DNA of 24,468 nt. It comes from Eggerthellaceae bacterium. Lineage in GTDB: Bacteria > Actinomycetota > Coriobacteriia > Coriobacteriales > Eggerthellaceae. The stretch covers positions 1 through 24,468 of the forward strand of contig CAAEDC010000029.1 in the NCBI GenBank assembly GCA_900754495.1. The letters are read 5' to 3'. Below the pieces are notes generated by a model. That model saw only the letters and a list, made by a program, of their open reading frames with translations. It made no database searches and had not been told where the DNA came from. Shown one piece after another: positions 10,501 to 17,356 of the stretch (its first letter is position 1; the number at the start of each line of letters is the position of its first letter). A program made the translations under genes and the position numbers.

Positions 10501-13357
10501 TGTACACGTAGGAGTAGTACACGCCGGTGGAAAGGTCCTGGCCTTCAGGCACGTTCGCCAGGTTGAAATGCGAAACGATGGGGTTGGCGTCGGTGATGCC
10601 CTCGACCTCGCTTTTCGCCTCGTGATTGCCGGCGGCAGGCGTCATCGCCATGCCTTGGGCGACGCCGTTTGCGTCGTCAAGCGCCCAGGTCCAGTAGTCC
10701 TCGTTGGCACCGTCGTCGACGAAGTCACCACCGTGCACGGTGAACGACGCCGTGGGGAAAGTGGCGTCTGCCTGCGCAAGCGTGTTCAGGTACACGTCGT
10801 AGTCGGACTCGACCATGCCCTGAGAATCGTTCACGTTGATGAACGTGAAGGCATCGTCGCCATCTGCCGCATCGCCGGTGGTGAATTGGTACACCGCGCT
10901 CCACAGGTTGGCGTCCTTGTCGCCCACGCGATAGTAGTAGGTGGCGCCGTCGTCCAAGCCGGTCACGCTTGCCGAGTACTTCGCGGCTTCCTGCGTGCCG
11001 TACGTGGTGATGAGACCCAGGTTCATGCGAGTCTTGGGCTTGACCACTTCTTCGCGGCTTGCATCCGCCTCCGCGACGATGCTGCTGAAGCCGGAATCGG
11101 TTGCAACCTGCACCGTGCCCGAATCGACATTAAGCCCGGTATACCAGCGGAAGTTGCGGCTGTTCTCGCTATCCGCACCCAGCGTCATGGTCACCTGCGT
11201 GGGCAGAAGCCCGTTTTCGACAGAAGCATCGGGCGCGTTCTTCGACCCGTCGAACTCGATGACCACCGCGCTGTCGCTGTCGATCACATCGTCGGTGAAG
11301 TTCACGTCATTGAGCATCGAGCTTGCCACGTCGGAGATGAGCGAGCCCATGCCCGTCAGGAAACTGGGCGTCAGATACTCGTTGATGAGCCCGTCGATCA
11401 GTTCGCTGATGGCAGCCTCGTCGAAGCCGAAAAGGTCGAGCGTCGCCTTGAGGTTGCCGTCGTCCGTCGCTGTGTCGATGGCGGTCTTCCACAGCCCGGA
11501 GAACGCGATGCCCGTGTCGATCGAGTTATCGGCGAGCAGCGTGTTGATGATGGGCATGAGATCGGTCTTCAGCGTGTCAATGAGATTCTGGACGATCTCG
11601 CCGCTCTCGATGTAGACAAGGGCGTTCTCCACCCACTCGGGCGGGTTCTCACAGCCCGCATAGTGACCGGTGAGCACCACCAGCACCAAGTCGTAGATGC
11701 TGTGCTCCTCGTCGGTGAGCGAAGTGATGCCCATGTTGGACACCTTGGTGACGATCTTGTCGATCTCACCCAACAGCCAATCGGGATTCTCGATGTACTT
11801 CGTCTCCACGGTGTTCAAAACATCGTCCACCAGGCGAAGGACCTGGTTGTCGGTGATGGTCATATCGCCAAGCGCCCAGCCGGCCGTGCCGGACGTTTGC
11901 AGCTGGATGCCGTTATTGCGATACTCCACATGCACGCGGCCGACGCCCGTGCCAAGCTCGATATCCATTCCGCCCGCCAGCGCATCGCGCGCGACGTCGA
12001 GCACCATCGTGTCGATGTCCACGTCGGGCAGGTTCTCTGCCAGCCACGGGCGGATACCCGTTTCGCCGATCTCCTGGAGAATGGGACGCAACATGCCGTT
12101 GGCCATGTTGTTGAACAGCGTTTCGGGATAGAGCTTCTGCTGGGTATACGCGCGGAAGTCCTCGATATGCTGGGTCTGGCCGTTATGATCGGTGAAGTCG
12201 ATGGATTTCACGCTGTGCGAGGTGACGCTGAACGACTCTTTGGTGCGGTTGGTGCCGTCACTAAGCTCCTCGCCCTTGGTGATGGTCACGTGGCGCTGAG
12301 GACTCATCCAAGAGGACAGCGAGCCGGTCTCCAGGTCGGTGATGGTGTTGCCGGAAACGGAGGTGTACTGCGTGATGTCGTTGGCGTGCATGTGGCCGGT
12401 GAACACATAGCGCATGCCGGCGTCGGCAAACTGGGTGGCGACATTCTGCCAATCGTCAACGACGTATTCGTAGAGCAGATCTTCCTCGCCCTGGAAATGC
12501 GGGACGACGCCGTGGTGCATGAGGCCGATGACGGTATCGCCGGCTTCCTCGGCGTCCTTGATCTGATCGACCACCCACGGCATCAGATCCTCGTCGATAC
12601 GCCCGGCGGTGATGTGCTCGTTGGTGCCCATGCCGTTACCGCCGTCGGGGGAATAGCAGCACGAGTCGATGGCGACGATGCGGAACTTGCCCAGATCCAC
12701 GGTGTAGGACATCTGTCCCGCGAGCTCGCCCTGAGCGGCGTTGGGATTCTCGAAATACTGTGCGTTATAGTCGCCGTTGTAGCCGAAGTTGGCGTAGATG
12801 GTCTTGAAATCATCCTGCTCGGTTGTCTCGGCGCTTTCCTTTTGTCCGTTCTCGAACGTGCACGCATCCGTGTAGTTGTACAGGTCGTGGTTGCCGTTGA
12901 TGACGAACACCTCTATGTCGGTGTCGTCCTCGAGCTTCTGGAACTTCGCTGCGAGGTCGCGATGACCCTGGATCTCGCCGTCCTTGGTCAGGTCGCCCGA
13001 GACCAGCAGGATGTCAGGCGCGTCCTCTCGCACCATCTGTAGCGCGGCGTCGGCAATGGAGCCGGATTCCTCCAGCATCTTGGGGTCGCCGCCCACGTAG
13101 GTTTCGTAATCCTCGCAGTCGCTGACAAAGTTCACGGGATAGTAGTGCATGTCCGAAAGGACAGCAATCTTGATTTCGCTTTCATCCCCGCCAAGCGCCT
13201 GCGTTTGCGCGCCCGCAGCCGCCGCGGGCTGCATCGGCTCGTCAGCGTGCGCCTGAACGTTAAGCGCGCCTGCCGGCAGCGATAGAGCCACTGCAAGCAG
13301 CAGCGCCATCGCCGCACGGAACCCGCGCGCCAACCCTCCAGTCATCCGTTCGCTCAT
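1400..13357 (-). CDS. Giant cell-wall-anchored double metallophosphoesterase / repeat protein, 3985 aa
   Basis: This is a secreted surface protein. Residue numbers are from the ATG at 13357, chosen because AGAGG lies 6 nt upstream and a typical signal peptide follows (RGFRAAMALLLAVALSLPAG, cleavage near AHA-DEP, residue 38). Upstream in-frame GTG 13417 and ATG 13384 lack such a site. Domain order: metallophosphoesterase 1 (about 62-390: SDMH D69/H71, GDLT, GNHD N156/H157, GHMH H322/H324); helical region (390-715); Fn3-like N-domain and purple-acid-phosphatase-like catalytic domain (720-1106: GGDFVDDG, GNHE N911/H912, GHDH H1033/H1035); short helical module with ALPEQSEVT (1145-1205); beta-helix with NGGT motifs (1210-1595); BIG2-like Ig domain (1596-1690); then InlB-type and Ig-like repeats, Asp-Pro and Gly-Ser-Thr linkers, LVATG sorting signal, membrane helix and RNTRRKN tail. 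Both catalytic domains keep their metal ligands. Phosphate scavenging or extracellular nucleotide cleavage is an inference; the substrate is unknown. Confidence 0.93.
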   Translation of the reverse strand: MSERMTGGLARGFRAAMALLLAVALSLPAGALNVQAHADEPMQPAAAAGAQTQALGGDESEIKIAVLSDMHYYPVNFVSDCEDYETYVGGDPKMLEESGSIADAALQMVREDAPDILLVSGDLTKDGEIQGHRDLAAKFQKLEDDTDIEVFVINGNHDLYNYTDACTFENGQKESAETTEQDDFKTIYANFGYNGDYNAQYFENPNAAQGELAGQMSYTVDLGKFRIVAIDSCCYSPDGGNGMGTNEHITAGRIDEDLMPWVVDQIKDAEEAGDTVIGLMHHGVVPHFQGEEDLLYEYVVDDWQNVATQFADAGMRYVFTGHMHANDITQYTSVSGNTITDLETGSLSSWMSPQRHVTITKGEELSDGTNRTKESFSVTSHSVKSIDFTDHNGQTQHIEDFRAYTQQKLYPETLFNNMANGMLRPILQEIGETGIRPWLAENLPDVDIDTMVLDVARDALAGGMDIELGTGVGRVHVEYRNNGIQLQTSGTAGWALGDMTITDNQVLRLVDDVLNTVETKYIENPDWLLGEIDKIVTKVSNMGITSLTDEEHSIYDLVLVVLTGHYAGCENPPEWVENALVYIESGEIVQNLIDTLKTDLMPIINTLLADNSIDTGIAFSGLWKTAIDTATDDGNLKATLDLFGFDEAAISELIDGLINEYLTPSFLTGMGSLISDVASSMLNDVNFTDDVIDSDSAVVIEFDGSKNAPDASVENGLLPTQVTMTLGADSENSRNFRWYTGLNVDSGTVQVATDSGFSSIVAEADASREEVVKPKTRMNLGLITTYGTQEAAKYSASVTGLDDGATYYYRVGDKDANLWSAVYQFTTGDAADGDDAFTFINVNDSQGMVESDYDVYLNTLAQADATFPTASFTVHGGDFVDDGANEDYWTWALDDANGVAQGMAMTPAAGNHEAKSEVEGITDANPIVSHFNLANVPEGQDLSTGVYYSYVYKNATFVVLNTNDLEGNSLSSAQYNWAYDTLANADTEWKIVLMHKSPYSNGPHQADDDVLAIRSQINSLAAATDVDVVLSGHDHVYNRTPYLAHGNEQNVTTETQNYEGVNYETALNPSGTVFVIAGTCGVKNYAQDTSGGVPSKVALDLSVPVFTGITIDGDHLYYRAYKVEGGGSALVDSFAISKAEEDAAPAWKQVEDLIAALPEQSEVTTDDKAAIEAARVAYDELSAEDQQKVSNYDRLVAAERMLSLLQNVAGKRTVTVTNHDDFTSAINDSGVGTIITQGTIEFDEGGLFDDGDREIYIRRDVVVRGTGELKYCRFHVENGATLVLADSVYVNDTRSQGSMYDALNPVEVNAGGTLITQDGVSLRTEYGQGGSDEGVAVKLMGSGATAILGSSGTYWGSEAAVLSTASGTTLVINDGTYNAKNDNRVVVDTHGDATVNGGTISSMWISGTLRVNGGTFEHQDSASSDWTPLAVSGGNAYITGGTFNTFNGRDGNASIKLENGAKLHVLADTNGAVKIGSATPYVGSPSTSDYKNVKLGYVKSNGWNNSDGIYRVEGSVSASSVEDIAGLSASRLDTKDVSNNGNYMETVLPDGTSTVFGKYWIYGGAGGKGAPSGSGIIGSGDVIVYGPTRTIQNNPVTGVTIDGDDLRVVDLREEGADTIRLNGYTTPADAFDNGITWSSNNEQTASVEAVAGQGVVSLSTPGGATIKATSDSKPDLSDSVEIIAVELKFADIVEEIAWNQEEAIIEASAGFSNDTYKDRISFEYSTDNNSIATFEPEVDPETGEPVSELEPGTLRKISRGMVKVTAELLVDGEPTGITVSKDVFCDAAPEAPTYDELAELLDVTVADGNEAMAAEHAAQTFDLIENASEQTDSYSVGAVSASDQTPANPIDALANFMGLANARSVWTVDVTVNAAPYVKAFDEKLGLAADTHTVDEGDAQKTVKLVWNAGDDQADPAAETGWALENEDASPVQFQAKCTSHKVDFKYVGEDWASIAAPEPVNVLAGAEIGDKLPTPEREGFTFVGWYKDWDETDGFKDENLVTSASTVGSDTTLYGRWAVGAQAMNAYVVFDPSGGAFAEDDETPKVVQVELTSGADHVDTEDVPADPSLANHVFAGWYYKAVSEGAPDGVELPFNASATEIVGNLHVYAKWNEKPQVEIAAGDNDFTYNGEAQAFQFSVKSDDVDANSFTVEYRPADSDDDGDWSSQTVPTDAGEYDVRITRDEDNTYASFEQVIEGAVKIGKASQAMPELTVQGGAESAIIKVSGDAANGFEWDDNERFESAADVSDGAVTAAGPGTYFVRAKEANNHAAGAIAQVSVVKVDFSAGEGSLPETTHNAWLIGAGQAVGEDGMPADPTREGYGFTGWKMGEADFDAETVVNQSVSVDATWTAKNFTVNFDADGGAFADDAGASITVTYDEEWPELPTPTKVGMNFNGWWLGEGEDAVQVIADTPVKITDDVTLKARWTDKTAIAVTVGQENEFVYDGVEHSFSYTTDPEGVEMTVEYRPAASESDEDWSPALPVDAGAYDMWLTHVEDETYAEFSAAIGHVLVIDKADQTLPEQFFSASTFGDYVLVTFSGADMIGNLEWANNEDFVDATEVTQGDTFEVRSEGTYYLRFKGDANHNPSPSASFTVVKATFDVGKGVLVEGDKASWLIQSGMTLGDNLPEASREGYRFDGWFAGETQIGAETQINDSIAAAAKWTANTYTVTFDADGGTLPDGAQSAITVTYDQQWPELPEPTMTGKFFQGWFLDDAEVSAGATVKIIGDTTLTAHWGDKQAITVTPTQDANSFTYDGEPHAFAYAVDPEGVTGLTVEYAAAGVDDWSETAPTNADTYDVRVTRDEDDTYAAYEQTFEGGLIIAKADGAAAPELGVTADAEGAMIAFEPAEGVDYEYADNTDFAEAKDVEDGGFQATEPGTWYVRAKGDANHEPGEAAGVQIAKVTFDAASGTVEGSVAWFLKSGESVGEGNLPTATREGFEFAGWTVDGEPFDGTTPVIGDIIAIAGWSEVGDEPGPDEPQAPAAPVADEVATLEGVTVTLNGVNEINSDEGNKTHPDVTFASVGEDVQPLIAKSFTIGQPAETDGVWTVEVTMDAQKYLDAYAAMGDPAYGAHYFANADEDGVETFALTYDADARAWVLANAQQAAFAYDITCLTLRPAEAEIYTGGTSENGGHFIDQYVVDGQGNVVSIDELNERLDEGVTASIKYYDVDGNEVTDDTVAGHYIARIDVSAAEAQARAAAIDDTVEVNVGGREYTFNLEPSELVIRSVSDAAEAERGDLNVALVDSFDAQAVATALGQAQGSVVAALPGETTILFNGNPEVEIADRSDITLLSDDLLPGGREDALLARVQEVLGADALADNTDFQYLDLVDRSQSNAWVSSTAGTQVFWRIPEGADTGSIKILHFVDLHRDYTMADEDVVDLIAGCDVEAMSLTFDEENGFVSFAVPEGGFSPFLMTWNDAIDDPDDPDQPGTDPDQPGTDPDDPGADPDQPGADPEDPDQPAQKVTVTFDANGGQLSTGTPGNVEIAAGGTIAMLPQPVRTGYAFVGWTAADGTAFDITTPVNESMTVIAQWTPNVYQISLDAQGGALAADEASIESTFDAPIGQLPVPTREGYEFLGWFTQPQGGDEVTAETMYRTAGPSTYYAQWDVLPATQVVLTLDANGGMFQGGQETIAEVVAINAPLHSSDLTVPQREGFELAGWYLDESLTQPVVLVEDADPDAGIVATTFAQDATLYAKWLEDLSSDADISFGGILQAYTGSAMPAVPTFGESFPNDERAKVQVLYRASLMRANEWTDQAPVNVGTYDVRFVYEGSGEYAAFAKDYPAGITITKATLAQVGLTVDTSEVEAGTKLADVSLEGATVTSQVTGAVIEGIWAWLDADGVIDETGAYQAVFVPADAENFEPLHVEIQLTVKEAGADKPGGSDEPTDPTDPGLPGTDPTDPDNQPGAGTGTDTGSGSGTGAGTGAGTGSGSDGADGRNQMKLVATGDPVAGMIVGFGAVLLAALITGLVALRNTRRKN
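1530..1717 (-). repeat. Wall-spanning low-complexity linker (Asp-Pro-Thr, then Gly-Thr-Ser repeats)
   Basis: Just before the sorting signal the giant protein has a Pro/Asp/Thr stretch (EPTDPTDPGLPGTDPTDPD) and then alternating Gly with Thr, Ser or Ala (GTGTDTGSGSGTGAGTGAG). The DNA shows matching short direct repeats of GGTGCCGG- and GGATCGGTC-type units. Such linkers usually cross the peptidoglycan layer. Repeat-number variation between strains would be expected. Confidence 0.75.
2245..2950 (-). repeat. Three C-terminal InlB-type B-repeats in the giant protein
   Basis: Three consecutive units of about 70-90 residues each start with a VTFDANGG-like strand and end with a GWxxx...W pattern: VTVTFDANGG to VIAQW, YQISLDAQGG to YYAQW, and VVLTLDANGG to LYAKW. 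Each carries the P.P.R.GY.F.GW core of the Listeria-Bacteroides (InlB B) repeat family. These are beta-grasp-like spacer or adhesion modules. They are followed by an Ig/MBG-like domain (QAYTGSAMPAVP through NVGTYDVRFVYEG). Confidence 0.85.
2965..3085 (-). repeat. Asp-Pro-Gln-Gly tandem repeat linker
   Basis: The translated segment is built of DPDQPGTDPDQPGTDPDDPG-type units, about seven near-identical steps of 5-6 residues. In DNA these are tandem copies of CCGGGCTGGTCGGGGTC-like 15-18-bp units with point differences. It separates the central globular region from the last InlB-repeat cluster and is a likely site of copy-number slippage. Confidence 0.85.
3985..4400 (-). repeat. Second copy of a WTVxVT-type surface module in the giant protein
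   Basis: This segment (about residues 2986-3120) contains VTFASVGED, KSFTIGQ, WTVEVTMDAQKYLDAY and FALTYDADARAWVLAN. It has the same order of motifs as the copy at 7540-8000 (SYSVGAV, WTVDVTVNAAPYVKAF, KTVKLVWNAG). Modules with this pattern recur in gut Gram-positive surface proteins; their role is not known to me. Confidence 0.6.
4450..7020 (-). repeat. Three large compound repeats (Ig/MBG-like + all-beta + InlB-like) in the giant protein
   Basis: Unit A (about 6080-7020) and unit B (5145-6079) are each about 313 residues; unit C (4450-5144) is about 232 residues. Every unit starts with a segment reading FTYNGE / FVYDGV / FTYDGE, then TVEYRPA (TVEYAAA in C), a DAG/NAD-YDxxxTxxED stretch, and a second domain ending GTYFVRAKEANNH, GTYYLRFKGDANH or GTWYVRAKGDANH. 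An InlB-like repeat follows (V.F....G, R.GY.F.GW). Units A and B carry a second InlB repeat (FTVNFDADGG / YTVTFDADGG, then TVTYD..WPELP.P) that unit C lacks. Divergence between units is substantial, so the duplication is not recent. Confidence 0.85.
7010..7530 (-). repeat. Two N-terminal InlB-type repeats in the giant protein
   Basis: Two modules read KVDFKYVGED to TTLYGRW and YVVFDPSGGAF to LHVYAKW. Each has the PxxxEGFTFVGWY or LANHVFAGWYY core. They precede the compound repeats and have longer insertions than the C-terminal InlB repeats. Confidence 0.75.
7540..8000 (-). repeat. First copy of the WTVxVT-type surface module in the giant protein
   Basis: Residues about 1787-1938 contain EHAAQTFDLIE, DSYSVGAV, WTVDVTVNAAPYV and KTVKLVWNAG, ending near PVQFQAKC. 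The same motif order appears at 3985-4400, so this is a duplicated module on either side of the compound repeats. Confidence 0.65.
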
Positions 13358-13454
13358 TCCCAACCTCTTCCAATCGTTCCCCATACGATCAGCCCCAAAG
13401 GGCCACCCAGGGCGCACTTCGCCCGAAAAACATGCGCGAGCACGATACGATTTG

Positions 13455-13484
13455 TTTGTAAGGAGAAAGAAAGAGCTTTTTCAA
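13455..13484 (-). promoter_or_regulatory. Candidate promoter of the giant surface-protein gene
   Basis: On the minus strand, TTGAAA (13479-13484) and TACAAA (13455-13460) are separated by 18 nt inside an AT-rich island that stands out from the GC-rich surroundings. The predicted start would leave a leader of about 90 nt. The rest of 13358-13662 shows no convincing gene and no other strong element. Confidence 0.35.
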
Positions 13485-13662
13485 ATGCAGTTAAGCGGGA
13501 AGTCAAATCTGGGGTTTTACCAGATAGACGGAAAATCGAGAAATGTAAAAACTCAGAGTTGTGTGCGAAACCTTCGCCTCACCTTAAGAAGTTCGGCTTT
13601 CCCACGAGCCTGCCGTAGGACGCGAAAAGGGGAATGGCCGCCTTTTCTCATTTCAGACACAA

Positions 13663-13695
13663 GAAGGCCCCGACGTGAAAAACGTCGGGGCCTTC
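13663..13695 (-). terminator. Terminator of groES-groEL
   Basis: A perfect 14-bp stem (GAAGGCCCCGACGT / ACGTCGGGGCCTTC) with a 5-nt loop starts 30 bp after the groEL stop. The following minus-strand bases are only moderately T-rich (TTGTGTCTG). Confidence 0.85.
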
Positions 13696-13725
13696 ATTTC
13701 AGCAGCTACGCTTCGGTCTAGCGGC

Positions 13726-15372
<1,647 letters not shown>

Positions 15373-15422
15373 CTATCCTTTCAGATGAAGTGTCAGCGTG
15401 GTGTCGGTTTCGACGATGCGGG

Positions 15423-15710
15423 TTACTCGCAGATGGCGTAGATGTCGTCGGCGCGCAGGATCAGCACGTCCTCGCCGCCGTAGTGCACCTCGGTTCCGCC
15501 GTACTTGCCGTAGATGACCTTGTCGCCGACCTTCACGGGAACGGGCACCAGGTTGCCGTTCTTGTCCAGCTTGCCCTCGCCCACGGCGATGACCTCGCCG
15601 GTCTGGGGCTTCTCCTTGGCCTCGCTTGCCAGATACAGGCCAGACGCGGTGGTCTGCTCGGCCTCGTCGGCCTTCACGATCACGCGATCACCCAGCGGTT
15701 TCAAGCTCAT
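15423..15710 (-). CDS. groES: Co-chaperonin GroES (Hsp10), 95 aa
   Basis: The co-chaperonin forms the heptameric lid of GroEL. The protein starts [19 protein letters not shown] and contains the mobile-loop region [10 protein letters not shown], then [13 protein letters not shown] and [14 protein letters not shown] at the end, all in the expected places for a 95-residue GroES. The frame extends upstream to 15848, but that extension overlaps the CIRCE element and does not resemble GroES. The ATG at 15710 has an excellent GGAAGGAAGG ribosome site. It is the first gene of the operon, 59 bp ahead of groEL. Confidence 0.98.
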   Translation of the reverse strand: MSLKPLGDRVIVKADEAEQTTASGLYLASEAKEKPQTGEVIAVGEGKLDKNGNLVPVPVKVGDKVIYGKYGGTEVHYGGEDVLILRADDIYAICE

Positions 15711-15837
15711 AGCGCATGCCTTCCTTCCAAGTAGTAGGTGTTGTTCGGCATGGCGGGAAAGCAGCCTGGGCGATCGGATGGCTTCCGTCGGGCGCGTCTC
15801 TTGGCGTCCGTCGGTTGCCGCCCGCGCGGTCCGACTG

Positions 15838-15864
15838 CTAGCACTCACGCATGCCGAGTGCTAA
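15838..15864 (-). promoter_or_regulatory. CIRCE operator (HrcA binding site) of groES-groEL
   Basis: Reading the minus strand, TTAGCACTC, nine spacer bases and GAGTGCTAG match the CIRCE consensus (TTAGCACTC-N9-GAGTGCTAA) at 17 of 18 arm positions. It lies between the promoter and groES, about 128 bp upstream of the start codon. HrcA repressor control of the heat-shock response is the established role of this element; hrcA itself is not in the window. Confidence 0.95.
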
Positions 15865-15874
15865 ACAATGTGTA

Positions 15875-15902
15875 ACTATAGCAGCGCGGCCCTCGAATGC
15901 AA
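15875..15902 (-). promoter_or_regulatory. groES-groEL promoter
   Basis: Minus strand: TATAGT (15875-15880) is a 5/6 match to the -10 consensus. TTGCAT (15897-15902) lies 16 nt upstream as a weak -35. The CIRCE begins 10 bases downstream of the -10, so HrcA would cover the start site. 15903-15995 shows no further clear element and no obvious terminator for the upstream MFS gene. Confidence 0.65.
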
Positions 15903-15995
15903 GCCGAATTGAGGAAATCTGAGTGAACGGGACTTAGGTTTTGCCACATCGTCAAAATGTCGTCACATTTGGGGCAGGCCAGACCCGGCAGTCGA

Positions 15996-17222
15996 TCAGA
16001 TACGACGACCGTTCTTTCCGGGGAACAACAGGATGGCGCTCAAGTAGGTGAGCACCAACGTCACCTCCGCGGCGATGAAAACCGCCGGGAATCCGAACGA
16101 ATCGTGGAGCAAGCCCCAGATCGGGGCGAACAAGCCGATGCCCGCATCGTAGAGCGCGGAGAACAGCGCGTTGGCGGCGCCGTAGCGTTCGATGGGCGCA
16201 TACCGGACCGAGAGGGAGCTGAGCAGCGGGATCGAGAAGCCGAGGCAGACGCCATACCCTACGCCGCATACGTCGAAGGCCAGCTCGTTCCGCACGCAAA
16301 AGACGACGACGAGCGAGATCGCGCAGGCGAGCACGGGGACGAGGAAAACCAGCAGGGGCTTTCCCTTGTCAAGCAATTTGGAACCGACCAGGCGGATGAC
16401 GATGGCGGTGATTGCCGCGATGATGAACAGCGCGCCGGGGTTCGCATAGCCCTGTTCCTGCCCGTAGATCGTCGCAAATGACAGGAAGAAGGTCACGCCG
16501 CCCGAGATGAGGAAGATGGGGATGCCCCCGCACAGCGCCGCCTTCTCGAACAGGTCGCTCGGCTTGAAGCCGCGCCGAACCCCCTCGGCGGGCCCCTGCG
16601 GCTCCTCGCAGGCGCGGCGGTACGCCGATGACGCCGGCAGCGTCTCGGGATGCTTCTCGTACGTGACCATGAAACTGAGGACCAACACGATCACCGACAG
16701 GACGCCGGCGCCGGCCGCAAGCGCCTGCTGCCACTCCATGCCCACCAGCCATCCGGCAAGCAACGGCCCGGACGCCATGGCGACCGCCTGACCCAATCCG
16801 TAATATCCCAACCCCTCGCCCAAACGCTCGGCGGGCAGAACGTCGGAGGCGCCGGTGCTAGCCGCCGTGTGCACCGAGCCGAATCCCCAACCCTGCAGGA
16901 TGCGGGCGGGAATGAGCGACAGCATGGATGGGATCGCGACGGCGATCAGGCACCCCACCAGATAGATCAAGGTTCCCGACACGAGCACGATGCGCCGCGA
17001 ATAACGATCCGCGAGGTTCCCGCTTGCGATGCGGGACACGATGGCGGCGACGACGAACACGGCGACGAGGAATCCTCCGTACGCGCTCGTCCCCATCACC
17101 TTCGTCGAAAGCAAGGGAGACCCGACGGTGTTCATCTGCGCCATGGTGCTACCCAAAAGGTTGAGCAAGATAAAGCAGATAAGCAATGGAGTGATCAGAC
17201 GCGGTTTGCTCACGGTATCCAT
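15996..17222 (-). CDS. MFS transporter, 408 aa, 12 predicted membrane segments
   Basis: This is a major facilitator superfamily membrane protein. Hydrophobic helices start at ITPLLICFILLNLLG. The motif-A loop GNLADRYSRR lies between helices 2 and 3, and a helix-4/5 region with ARILQGWGFGSVHTAASTGA follows. A charged central loop of about 45 residues (YEKHPETLP to FKPSDLFEK) divides the two six-helix halves. The family includes drug and sugar effluxers; the substrate cannot be assigned. I start at the ATG at 17222 because AGAGGGGGG lies 8 nt upstream; in-frame ATGs at 17243 and 17276 have poorer sites, and the latter would begin inside the terminator hairpin at 17255-17302. That terminator in the leader suggests attenuation control. 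It is divergent from rarD and lies upstream of groES on the same strand. Confidence 0.88.
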   Translation of the reverse strand: MDTVSKPRLITPLLICFILLNLLGSTMAQMNTVGSPLLSTKVMGTSAYGGFLVAVFVVAAIVSRIASGNLADRYSRRIVLVSGTLIYLVGCLIAVAIPSMLSLIPARILQGWGFGSVHTAASTGASDVLPAERLGEGLGYYGLGQAVAMASGPLLAGWLVGMEWQQALAAGAGVLSVIVLVLSFMVTYEKHPETLPASSAYRRACEEPQGPAEGVRRGFKPSDLFEKAALCGGIPIFLISGGVTFFLSFATIYGQEQGYANPGALFIIAAITAIVIRLVGSKLLDKGKPLLVFLVPVLACAISLVVVFCVRNELAFDVCGVGYGVCLGFSIPLLSSLSVRYAPIERYGAANALFSALYDAGIGLFAPIWGLLHDSFGFPAVFIAAEVTLVLTYLSAILLFPGKNGRRI

Positions 17223-17254
17223 CGCCAACGCCCCCCTCTTCATCCCCGACCCCG

Positions 17255-17302
17255 AAAAAACCGCTTCCCGAGACACCCCTCAACCGTTGTCCCGGGAAGC
17301 GG
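17255..17302 (-). terminator. Intrinsic terminator / attenuator in the leader of the MFS gene
   Basis: On the minus strand CCGCTTCCCGGGACA (17302-17288) pairs with TGTCTCGGGAAGCGG (17275-17261): 15 bp with a single G-U pair and a 12-nt loop. Six T residues (17260-17255) follow directly. This is a textbook rho-independent terminator. Its U-tract ends only 32 nt before the MFS start codon, so it either ends a small upstream RNA or acts as an attenuator. Confidence 0.85.
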
Positions 17303-17356
17303 CTGCTGCGACGGGCACGCCAACCCGTTCTATAAAAAATGGCATACGGCGTTCGC

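Noticed and set aside
13358..13417. Upstream GTG (13417) or ATG (13384) as start of the giant protein
   Set aside because: Neither has a good ribosome site and both would lengthen the N-terminus ahead of the signal peptide; the ATG at 13357 has AGAGG at proper spacing.
13452..13721. An 89-codon plus-strand frame between the giant gene and groEL
   Set aside because: It runs through the groEL terminator and an AT-rich promoter-like island; the translation is basic and without motifs, and it has no ribosome site that stands out in context.
15711..15848. N-terminal extension of GroES to 15848
   Set aside because: It would run through the leader and into the CIRCE element; GroES proteins begin at [13 protein letters not shown] sequence, which has its own strong ribosome site.
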